NCBI GenBank assembly: GCA_016748015.1
Contig: JAAOMT010000128.1
Coordinates: 2,656,261 to 2,720,260 of the forward strand
Origin: Geosiphon pyriformis
Lineage: Eukaryota; Glomeromycota; Glomeromycetes; Archaeosporales; Geosiphonaceae
Length of the DNA stretch: 64,000 nt
Direction of reading: 5' to 3'
The notes under the pieces are model-generated. The model was not told the origin of the DNA, did no database searches, and was given only the letters and a program-made list of their open reading frames with translations. Of the stretch, positions 46,261 to 55,542 are shown piece after piece. Every line of letters starts with the position of its first letter. Position 1 is the first letter of the stretch. Both the position numbers and the translations under genes were made by a program.

Positions 46261-46720
46261 CTTACCTATAATGCAGTAGCCACTTTATTAACCACCAGTA
46301 TATCAAATGCCAATTTATCAACCAATGACACCAGCAATTTATCAGCCACAGTCACAACCCATTTATCAACCACAGTCTCAGATAATCTATCAGTCCCAAC
46401 AAATTCAAACACTGCCACAGAACTTATCTCAAAATGGAACCCAAAGGCCAAGATTAATCCAACAAAGCTGGAGATCATTGATAGTAGTCTACCAACTGAT
46501 CTCCAGTTCTTTCACACAATCAGCAAGATCTCAACAATGGAATTTGGGCACTGGGTATGCCCAAAACCCGAATTTCCAGAACTATTTAAGTCTTCTGGTT
46601 ACCTTAGAAGACATGCCATCCAATAATCTGGAAACCAACCAAAAACAATCACTCACCAGTAACATTTCACCAGCTACCATCACTGAAAACAAATCCTTAG
46701 ATGCTATCTTCCCATTTCAA
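46261..46720 (+). pseudogene. Element E Gln/Pro-rich linker between gag and protease
   Basis: After the zinc knuckle the frame encodes a Q, P and Y-rich stretch with repeats of IYQPQSQ type (about 46304-46400), then S and N-rich sequence up to the protease. Low-complexity linkers of this kind are usual between nucleocapsid and protease. The same stretch in B (19420-19960) is more decayed. Confidence 0.6.
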
Positions 46721-47130
46721 CTTGAAAAACCGTTAACCACACCATTATTCAGTGGAGCCACTCTTGACACCAAACTGATCACTACCATGTATACTGATGC
46801 GAAAATTGATGGCCATGCCATCAAACTAATCCTAAATAGTGGATCAGCTGGCAGCATCATTACAAGACAACTCATGGACCAATTAGGTCACCAAGTTGAT
46901 TGCGCTGCCAGTATTAGGATCATAACCGCCAATAGAACAACCAAGACTCCTATTGGTAAGATTGATGACTTCTCTTTTGAAGTCAATGGTATCATTATTC
47001 TTATCAAAGTCCTAGTAATAAAAGCAACTTAATACCAAGCATTAGTTGGTAATGACTGGTTAGTCAAGACAAACACTGTGTTCGACTGGAATATGCAAGA
47101 ACTACAGCTCAGCCAGAATGGCTGACATAC
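46720..47130 (+). pseudogene. Element E aspartic protease
   Basis: Aligned with the protease of D. The active site reads LILNSGSAGSI: the catalytic aspartate codon GAT or GAC has become AAT, so the enzyme is dead. QLMDQLGHQVDCA, IRIITANRTTKTPIG and GNDWLVKTNTVFDW follow, with a stop before YQALVGN. It is followed by a Lys/Glu-rich linker (ENKKEKKKGRKK at 47391-47430). Confidence 0.85.
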
Positions 47131-47485
47131 ATATGTACCAGCCATGTGTGGCCATTTCAAGACCACCAACTCAACAACTCCACTTATTGAATTTGAGGAA
47201 GAAAAAACAAAACCTACCTGAGAAGTCTACCAAGTTTCCTGGGCCGATTTCAAACACAACAAACTGCCACCAGTACTTTTGTGGAATAACAACAGTAAAA
47301 AAAAACAGAGAGAAAAACTTACCTGGAAAGCCGACCAAGCCTGGAAAATTAACAACAACCGGGAAGAATTAATAAACTGGGAATGGGAGGAAAACAAAAA
47401 GGAAAAAAAAAAGGGAAGAAAGAAGAACCAACACCCGATAGCAACCTCACTTATAATTTCTACCCTACATCCCAATGATCTACTT

Positions 47486-47870
47486 ATCACTGCCTAAAAC
47501 TGGTATGCATTAATTGTGGCAAGAAATTGTCATTAATAGGCACTTGTTGTGGCGATAATGAAGAATACACTTTGGCAACAAAATTTTACTGTTACCCATG
47601 CATCATTGAATGCTTTGGAAGGCCAAAATGGATTGGAAAATGGGACAATGAATCATGCTTAGCTTATGAAGAAACTCTTCTGGACGAAAGAATGTGGAAT
47701 GACATTTCTGGGCGAGGAGAAATGTGCGACAAGTTGTGTTAATACACAATTCTTATAAGCAATTGAGTAAGAAAAAGAACACCTATAGACACTGCCTAGA
47801 AACAAGCTGTTAAACATCTGGATAGATGTCCACATGATGACAACAAAATCTGGTAAATGGCACTCGCCAA
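47486..47870 (+). pseudogene. Element E cysteine-rich module
   Basis: The best-preserved copy of the module. It reads CLKLVCINCGKKL, LIGTCCGDNEE, KFYCYPCIIECFGRPK, GKWDNESC, then GEMCDKLC and, after a stop, WKQAVKHLDRCPHDDNKIW and MALAKIERASLEEI. Cysteine pairs C-x2-C, CC and C-x2-C, plus a later C-x3-C, point to zinc binding. A frameshift near 47480 separates it from the protease frame; downstream it is in frame with the dUTPase block from 47857. The unit lies in the same place in B and D. Role unknown; nucleic acid binding or polyprotein folding are guesses. Confidence 0.78.
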
Positions 47871-47929
47871 AATCGAAAGAGCGTCACTAGAAGAAATAAA
47901 AACAATTAAAGATAACTCACCTGAATCTA

Positions 47930-48780
47930 TAGAACTGGACTGGGACCCAGAACCAGTCATAAATCTCTTAAATCCAGAAAAATTCTACAAACATTATCAA
48001 AAATTAGCACTCACTAGAGAGGAACAGAAGCAATGGTTGGAAAAAATCAACACTCGACTATGTGATTATTGTTTAATTTTCTGTGACTTTCAATATTGTA
48101 ATGAGTGTAATCTCATTTACAATTCACCACCATGCATGATCTATACGATCCTAGAGGAAGATGAACCAATGAGCAGCTGTGTGTCAGAATTGGAATCAAT
48201 TTTCAATCCCGATTCAAACTCTGACAATGATAACAAAAATAACAGTTCTAGCTCCATTCAGAACAACAACAATTTTAACCCAGATTCAAACTCCGATTCA
48301 AACTCTAAACAATATATTGCACTGCCCAACCTCACCAAGGAACAAGAACTGAAATGGTTCAGTGATAATAATAAAGGTATCATGCCTGAATGTGCACATA
48401 ATACTGATGCAGAATTTGATTTGAAATATTTAGGGAAAAATCTCATCAAATTGGAACCACATTCACGCACTTGCATTGATCTGAAAATAGTACTGGAAAT
48501 TTCAGCAACAACTATGGTTCAATTAACATCCAGAAGTAGTTTAGCAAAAAAGGGAATCAACATCAGAGGAGGAATAATTGATGCAAAATATGTAAGAAAT
48601 ATTTTTGCTATGCTATAAAATGACTCAGAAAAAACATATACTATAGATCTAAATAAAAAAATAGCACAGGCAATATTCCTACCTCTGGTGAAAGTAGCTC
48701 AGCTAGTGTTAGTAGGAAACAGGAAAAAATTAAGGATCACAGTTAAAGGGATACAGAGATTTGAATCAACAAGTAGAATA
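47930..48780 (+). pseudogene. Element E second Cys motif, acidic linker and dUTPase
   Basis: Starts ELDWDPEPVINLL, then LCDYCLIFCDFQYCNEC, a linker of D, N and S (48200-48310), KEQELKWFSDNNKG and the dUTPase. Motif 1 is TDAEFDL (G to E), motif 2 SRSSLAKK, motif 3 GGIIDAKYVRNI (G to R beside the tyrosine), motif 4 NKKIAQAIFL, motif 5 RFESTSR (GFG lost). A stop at 48616-48618 sits between motifs 3 and 4. The changes to glycine codons are all G to A, as elsewhere. Inactive copy. Confidence 0.85.
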
Positions 48781-48849
48781 GATATATCAGTTAATATGGT
48801 GAAGGAAAAGGTTATTGACAAAGAAGAAATTATCTCAACCTGTTAAACA

Positions 48850-49190
48850 ATTTCTATTCCACTATATGACCAGTATATGTTAGCCATAAAAAGAGAAGTA
48901 AAGAATCAAGCTCAGTTGTTTAAAGCAGAAGCCACTATTTGCGAATCAGGAGAGATTGGACTCATTAATATCTATATATCAGCCAAGAGCCTCAAAAATA
49001 TAAAAATTCCCATTTACAATACAACGGGAAATGTCATCAAAATACCAAAGAGAACCATCATTAGATATTTGACTGCTAAAGTTGAGGAGCAACCACTGAA
49101 CCACATTTCAAACTTTTCACAGCTTTGTAGATATGTGGATATTACATCACAGACTATATACAAATGAAGTAAATGTTATCTGCTCTAACC
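48850..49190 (+). pseudogene. Element E dUTPase-RT linker domain
   Basis: Open at 48877-49167, with CESGEIGLINIYISAK, IKIPIYNTTGNVIKIP and LCRYVDITSQTIY. It matches B 17258-16983. A beta-rich spacer before RT, known by position in many gypsy elements but without assigned activity. Confidence 0.6.
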
Positions 49191-49245
49191 AGAACAATTG
49201 GAACAAATAAATATGGGAAATCTAGACCCACTCTAACAAATGCAA

Positions 49246-50606
49246 CTAAAGATATTACTCAGCAATTTCAATAACATCTTTGCAAGCAAAAATGAATTTG
49301 GCTGCACCAACATCATCCAGCATTAGATCAAAACTGGAGATGCAATGCCAATTAAACAAAAAGTGTACAGAGTACCACTAGCCAGCTATGAGATCATTTG
49401 TTAGGAAATCAATTAGATGCTTGACAATAGGCTAATTCAGCCATCAATGAGTCCATGATTGTTACTAGTGATACTAGTCTGAAAGAAAATGGAAAAGTCC
49501 AGTTCTGTGTGGATTATCGAAAACTAAATGGAGTAACCAAAAGTAATAGCTATCCAACTCCAAAGATTCAAGAACTATTTGATGCTTTTGGAGGAAATAA
49601 ATGGTTCTCAACATTAGATCTAAACAGTGGTTACTAGCAAGTAGCCATAGATCCAGCTGACAAAAAAAAGACAGCATTTACAACAAAAAAAGAGAACTTT
49701 GAATTTAAAGTTATGCCATTTGGCTTGATGAATGCTCTAGCAACATTCCAATGACTCATGAAAATTGTCTATACTGAATTACTATGAAAATCAGTAGTTG
49801 TATACTTAGATAACACCAATGTGTTCTCAAAAACATTCAATGATCATTTACATCATTTCCAACAAGTGTTTGAAAGATTAAGAAGAGCCGGATTGAAACT
49901 AAATGCAACCAAATGTTTCTTTAGAAAGACTGAGCTCAAGTTTTTGGGACATGTGGTGAGCAAAGATAGAATTAAAACAGATCCAAACAAAATTGTGATT
50001 GTAAAAAACTTTCCAGTACCAAATAATATCACAAAATTAAGAGTATTCTTGGAATTTGCTAGATACTACTGCTGCTTTATCAAAGACTTTTCTAAAATAG
50101 CTCAACCACTACATCAGCTCCAAGCAAAAAACACCAAATATGAATGAACAGAAATACAGCAAGAAGCTTTTGATACACTAAGAAGAAAGTGTATTTAAGC
50201 TCCAGTACTGATCTATCCAGATCATAGCAAATCATTTATCATTACTACTGATGCATCAGATCAAGCATTGGAAGCAGTACTATTACAGAAAAGACCAGAT
50301 GGAAGAGAATATCCAGTAGTTTATGCCAGTAGAAGCTTAAGTCCAGCTGAAAAGAACTATGGAACACCAGTATTGGAACACTTAGCAATCTATTGGGCTG
50401 TCATCAAGTGGAGAAAATACTTAAGCCAAAAGTTTGATATATACACTGATCACAAAGGATTGACTTCAATTCAGAAACAAAAATTTGGAAACAATCGCCA
50501 TGTCAGATGGAAAATAGAACTCTCACCATTCAATTATACAGTACATTATAAAAAGGGAAAAGACAATGGAAATGCCAATGGTTTGTCACAAATAAGACAA
50601 ATCTAA
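49246..50606 (+). pseudogene. Element E reverse transcriptase and RNase H
   Basis: RT runs from about 49246 to 50150, with FCVDYRKLNGVTKSNSYPTP, KWFSTLDLNSGY, FKVMPFGLMNALATF, then YLDN at 49803-49814 (YLDD with the last aspartate lost), HHFQQVFERLRRAGLKLN and FLGHVVSKDRIK. RNase H (50150-50606) has TTDASDQALEAVLLQK, YASRSLSPAEKNYGTPVLEH and IYTDHKGLTS, with its acid residues kept. Stops replace W in GYWQV and YEWTE, R in FQRLM and W in LWKS. The order RT, RNase H, integrase shows a Ty3/gypsy element. Confidence 0.93.
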
Positions 50607-50789
50607 AAACATTTCAACCCAAAAATATAACAAAAGATAAATATACAAAAATACCAACAACTCCAACATTATTTAAATACCCAACTGTTCAAGAAGAAAT
50701 TATCTCAAAAAGAACAAAAGAACATAAAACAACAATCAAAATATTTTATCAACCATCAAAACATACTTTACCAGAAGAACAGAAGAAAT

Positions 50790-52080
50790 CCAGATCAACC
50801 AACCAGAGTAATTACAGAACCAGAGAAAGAGACAATATTATTCAACATGCATTCAGATCCAACAGCAGGACATTTTCATAAAAAAGCAACCATAAAAAGA
50901 ACTAGAAAAAAATACTATTGGCCATTAATATATCCAGACATCATTCAATATGTCCAAAATTGTGATGCTTGCCAGAAGAGAAAAGGAACAAGACCCAGAG
51001 AACCATTGAGACCAATCAAAGTGGGACAACTATTTGATCACATTGGAATTGACTTAGTAAGACCATTAATAATCACTAGCAGAGGCAACAAATATATCAC
51101 AGTAGCCATAGACTATCTCACTAAATGGCCAGAAGCAAAAGCCATTCAAAAAGCAGATGCAGAATCCATTGCCGAATTTGTTCATCAAGATTTGATTTGT
51201 TGACATAAATGTCCAAAAGAACTACTATCAGATCAAGGAACTCATTTTGTAAACAGAACATTGACAGAATTAAGTCAAAGATTTGGGATAAAAAGACTAT
51301 TATCATCATTATACCATTCACAAACCAATGGATTAATAGAAAGATTCAATAGAACACTGTGTGAAGCAATTGCTAAGATCAGTTAAGAAAACCAGGACGA
51401 ATGGGATTTGGTTATATCATTAGTATTATTTGCTTATTGGACAATGAAGCAAGACACTATACAAGCAACACTATTTGAATTAGTATACAGTAGAACAACA
51501 ACATTACCAATTAAGATAGAAGTTAATACATATCCAACTGAACCAATAACAGAAGCCAATTTCTAAGAAACATTGTTGAAAAGAACATATGACTTAATGA
51601 AAACACTAGAAAACAGACGATAAAAAGCAGCTGATAATATTCAAAAGTCACAAGAGAAACAAAAAGAAAGACACAATAACCAACTACCAAATAAACCAGT
51701 TGAATTCAAGATTGGAGACAAAGTACTTTTACATCATACCAAAACAGAAAAACAATAGAGTGGAAAATTTGACCCCAAATGGGATGGACCATTTTACATA
51801 GAAGAAATTCTTGGAAATAAAGCTTATAAATTAAGATGGGACAACAAAATCTTAGTCAAAGCAGCACATGGTGATCGACTGAAACAATATCACCAGACAG
51901 TATTATCATTCACCAATAACATTTCACAACTGAGAGTACAAAGAATACTAGTCCAACCAAATAAAATTCCATGAGATCTGGAACCAATCATAGTTATTGA
52001 ACCAAACACGTCAAATTGAACAAACAAAAGAGTATATAAAGACACAGTACATGTAAAAAAAGCAACCAAGAAAAATGGAA
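50790..52080 (+). pseudogene. Element E integrase
   Basis: N-terminal zinc region HSDPTAGHFHKKATIKRT with NCDACQKRKG (HHCC, 50850-50980). The core carries the first aspartate in IGIDLVRPL, AIDYLTKWPEAKAI, the second in LLSDQGTHFVN and the glutamate in LIERFNRTLCEAI. The C-terminal domain has FKIGDKVLLHHTKTEKQ and WDGPFYIEEILGNKAYKL. Stops: TGA for CGA near 51200, TAA and TAG at five or more further sites. Integrase would insert the cDNA with a 4-bp duplication. Confidence 0.9.
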
Positions 52081-52710
52081 ATACCAAATCATATTCACAT
52101 TATAGCTTAACAACTGTTTCAAGCCTTAAATCAACAACTGTTAGACATAGAAATTATCATTAACAACCAAACAATTTGCTATCAAAACACCAAAAAAAAG
52201 ACAAAAAACACACCATATTAGTGGTTACCAAAAAACAAAAAAAACTGGACAGATAACTTAATAGAAAAAGTAAAAAACACTTTTGGAAAAATACTTGTTA
52301 TGACACCAACAGAAGAACTTACAAAGAAAAATTGGAAACAATAGACAGAACAACTTCCAATATCATACTGCTACTACTAGTTAGATTAAAAGTTGAATAT
52401 TCAGGAGTTGTATATCAACAAATCTAAGAGAATATTCAACTAAGACATAATACAACAAATTGAAAAATTCATCGGAAAGAAAACAAATTCAATACTACAT
52501 GTTAAAACAATGTATTGACTACACAGCATATTTCAGAACTATTCAGAAATACTGTTACACTCTGACATAGAAACCATAACCATTAACCAATAGAGAAGAA
52601 TGAACAATACACAAGTAGAAGATGTGAAGAACAGAGTTGAACAAACAATACTTAAAAAAAAAGTATTAGAATTAATTCAAAACAAAGATTTTAATGGAGC
52701 TCAATATTAA
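52081..52710 (+). pseudogene. Element E C-terminal extension
   Basis: About 210 codons after the integrase, ending at TAA 52708-52710 after FNGAQY. It carries WLPKNKKNWTDNLIEKVKN, FIGKKTNSILHVKTMY and NNTQVEDVKNRVEQTILKKK, matching positions in D and B. Unrecognised; predicted helical from its composition. Confidence 0.6.
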
Positions 52711-52720
52711 AAAAGAGGAG
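52709..52720 (+). promoter_or_regulatory. Polypurine tract of element E
   Basis: AAAAAAGAGGAG, followed by ATAA and the 3' LTR. It overlaps the stop codon region of the polyprotein gene. Confidence 0.75.
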
Positions 52721-52797
52721 ATAATATTACTCATAAAAAGAAAACAGATATAGAAAATAGTAGACCAATAAGTGAGTAGTAGTTAACACATGAGCAT

Positions 52798-53736
52798 TGT
52801 TACCAGACAAAATTAGAGATATTATTTAGCATAAAATTATCTTATAATTCCTATCATTAATTAGCATATATTATCGTTTCAAATTATCACTTATTACATT
52901 AGCAAAATATCCGAAATTATCATTTAATTAATAACCCAATTTGTACACAACACAAATGTAACCTAATTGTGATGATCAATCATGCAATACCCCAAACTAT
53001 GTAACATTCAAAAAGTTCACTGAAATAATTAATAGTTCACTGAAAAATCTAATAGTTCGCCGAAATGTATCTTTGATTCAGCAAAATTGTAGAAAATAGC
53101 AAAGTTCAAGTTCATAGAATAGTGTTATAACAAGTTGTATAAAAGAAGAGCTTCTTTTTTCGAGAAAATGTATCTTACTTTAGATTTATTACTTAGAACC
53201 ATTCCTATACACACAAAAAGAAATAAATATTAAATAATTCGAAAAACCAAATTCTTTAAATTATTGCACTTGGAAAATCCTCAAAAACACAACTAACAGT
53301 TTGAAATTGATTAGCTACCAATTTCAGTAGACTGTTAAAACACTTCCAGGTCTGGATCCAAAATGACTTTAACAAATCAATTCCTCATTTCTTCTTTTTC
53401 TTTCCTTTTCTTTTATTTTCTTTTCTTTTATTATCATAACAGACAAGATTTCTGTAAAAGAGTTGACTTTCACAGCAAAAGTAACTACACGCAATTTAGT
53501 AAGCTTCCAAACGAGCAATTCCTGGGAAAGAGTTGACGTTTACTACAACGTAACTATACAAAGTAACTGGCACAGAATTGGCCATTCTACTCATAAGCCC
53601 AGCAAGTTTAAATTATAGGAGATAATTTGAAGATAAATTCAGTTACTGGAGGTTCAACCACATTCAGAAAACGTGAATTCACAGCAAACAAGCATCGACA
53701 ACATTTAAGAAAAGAGACCAAAAACCTCCAGTAATA
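52798..53736 (+). repeat. Young solo LTR of the element A/C family
   Basis: A 939-base LTR, TGTTACCAGACAA ... CCTCCAGTAATA, flanked by a perfect 4-bp duplication GCAT (52794-52797 and 53737-53740). It has a TATAAAAG box at 53138-53145. It is clearly richer in C, G and CpG than the matching LTRs of A and C (AACGTAACT, GCATCGACA, CACGCAA are kept), so it is the youngest sequence of this family here. The internal region was probably lost by LTR-LTR recombination. Confidence 0.88.
53138..53145 (+). promoter_or_regulatory. TATA box of the young solo LTR
   Basis: TATAAAAG inside GTTGTATAAAAGAAGAGC, upstream of a pyrimidine tract; likely the transcription signal of this LTR family. Confidence 0.55.
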
Positions 53737-53737
53737 G

Positions 53738-53970
53738 CATATTGTTCAACAATATAGAGCAATGTTAAAAATCATGGCATATTGTTCAGCAATATGGAGT
53801 AATATCAGAAATCATGGTACATTGCTCAGCAATGTGGAGCAATGTCAGAAATCATGGCATATTGCTCAGCAATATGGAGCAATGTCAAGAAGATATGACA
53901 TATTGCTCAGCAATATGAGCATTGCTTGAGAAATTATAGCACATCATTCGAGAATATAAGTGATCTTATA
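53738..53970 (+). repeat. 40-base palindromic repeat array in element E 3' LTR
   Basis: Five full units and one partial. The core palindrome here is mostly CATATTGCTCAGCAATATG where the 5' LTR more often keeps CACATTGCTNAGCAATGTG: both arms changed together. The first unit abuts the target duplication of the solo LTR. Confidence 0.85.
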
Positions 53971-54592
53971 GAACTCAGATTATGTATATATAGTAGTAGT
54001 GTTAGAAGTAAAAAGAGATTAAACAGTTAGAAACCTTTTACATTACCAATATCAATAAATAATTATTCACTATCTCAATCCACTCTCTACTATCAACACT
54101 TTATGTTAATAGTAATTGCTACTTAACTCTACTGGAACAATAGCTCTTGATCACGGCTATTGATGGATACTAACTTGCACATTGTCTTGGCTCATTTTTT
54201 TATTCTTTTTTTTTTTTATTTTTTTTATTTTCTTTGATTTTATTGTTGTATACTAATTAATTAAGGATTAAAGCACTGAGTAATTGATGTTATGGACAGC
54301 CTAGTAAAAGACCCAGAAATAAGAGTAGAATTATATATATTAATGGTTAGCTATCAGAAGGGCATGACTGCCAGAATAAACTGGCCATCAAGCTGAAGAC
54401 AGAAATTGGGAAAACAACTCAACAACCAACTACATTACTGTTGAATCTCTGTTCATTATACAAAAGACTCCACAACAAAACCTTCAGATAAAACAATACC
54501 TTCAGATATCCCCAAGCATTTATATCAATTGAGCACCAAGTTATGGGTTTGTTATTTGCTTTGAGACCCCAAATAATCACTTGTAACAACAT

Positions 54593-55397
54593 ACTTATTT
54601 TTTAAATAAAACTAATTAGTAAATTATTTTAAGAACAACTATTTTGGTTTTTAATTTACTAATTTTAATAATAAAAATTTTTAAACTATTAAAATTTAAA
54701 AATAAAATACTGTTAATAATATTAGTTAAAAAGTAAAAAAACATACTTAAATTAATTATGACTATGTTTAAATTTAAATACTAATTAAAATAGTAAAAAA
54801 AATAAAACAAACAAAAATATGATTAATTTGTAAAAAATTTTAAAAACTTAGTTTGTTAAAAGTTTTAAAAAATGCTTAAAAGTATTTAACAAATTATTTT
54901 AAGATAAAAAAAAGAAAAAAAAGAACAACAATATTAAAAAAAATTAATAATAAAAAAATTCAGAAAAAATATTATAGCAATTACTATTATAAAAAACTTA
55001 ATCAAATAAAACTACTTAAGTTTATAATCTGTTATTAAAAACTATTAAACATAAAATAATTTTTTTTTAATATATAAATAAATAAAATAAAAACAATTAT
55101 TATTTAAAAGTAATTTGTAATAAAACTTTTTAAAAAAAGAAACAAAATTTTCAAAAAAATTGTATTCTAATACAAAATAATTAAAACATTTATATTTTTT
55201 ACAATAAATTAAATATAGTTTAGTCTATAATAAATAAATATTATTAAATACAAAAATAGTATAATACATTAAATTTAAAACTTATTTAAATTTAAAATAT
55301 AAAGTAATATAATAAATTCTAATTTCAATATTAAATAAATAATTAATATTACATATTTTTTTATTAATTTTCTTTAATAATATATTAAATTATATAC
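54593..55397. other. AT-rich desert
   Basis: About 800 bases of A and T between the end of element E and the tail of LINE G. No frames, RNA genes or clear repeats are seen. It is probably the same decayed sequence that lies left of element E (33891-33983), since E inserted between them. Confidence 0.5.
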
Positions 55398-55417
55398 TTT
55401 TTTTTTTTTTTTTTTTT
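55398..55417 (-). other. Poly(A) tail of LINE G
   Basis: Twenty T on the plus strand, directly after the 3' UTR (complement of ATTAACTTTTAATGAATAAGG). An unbroken run this long suggests a fairly recent insertion. Confidence 0.8.
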
Positions 55418-55542
55418 ATTAACTTTTAATGAATAAGGCCCAAAAGCCACCTACTGCAATATATCAAACTAAGTGATCTAAACTAAGTACAAATTATGTA
55501 CTTTCTATACATGACCAGTTATTTAAACTGATCAAAGCAACA

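Larger units (their letters stand above)
33988..54588 (+). mobile_element. Element E: Ty3/gypsy LTR retrotransposon with dUTPase, hosting D and a solo LTR
   Basis: A plus-strand element whose parts span 20.6 kb because of two insertions. The 5' LTR is 33988-34654 plus 44133-44426, split by element D. The internal region is 44427-52724. The 3' LTR is 52725-54588, split by a solo LTR. Target duplications ACAT (33984-33987 and 54589-54592) match exactly. With insertions removed, the LTRs are 961 and 921 bases; the 40-base gap is one unit of the repeat array in each LTR. The polyprotein gene has several frameshifts and about a dozen or more stops. Confidence 0.92.
52725..54588 (+). repeat. 3' LTR of element E, split by a solo LTR
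   Basis: It starts TATTACTCATAAAAAG (TG mutated to TA) and ends AATCACTTGTAACA. Without the insertion (52798-53736 plus one GCAT) it is 921 bases. It has five full units and one partial unit of the 40-base array at 53738-53970, the TATA box at 53985-53993 and a pyrimidine-rich tract near 54190-54240. Confidence 0.9.

Noticed and set aside
47527-47742. Cys-rich frame as a free-standing small host protein
   Set aside because: It is part of the element E polyprotein and has counterparts at the same place in B and D.
44475-52710. Alternative genetic code in which TGA, TAG or TAA are read through
   Set aside because: Stops fall at different positions in different copies and at W, R and Q codons alike, and other copies have sense codons there; decay explains them better.
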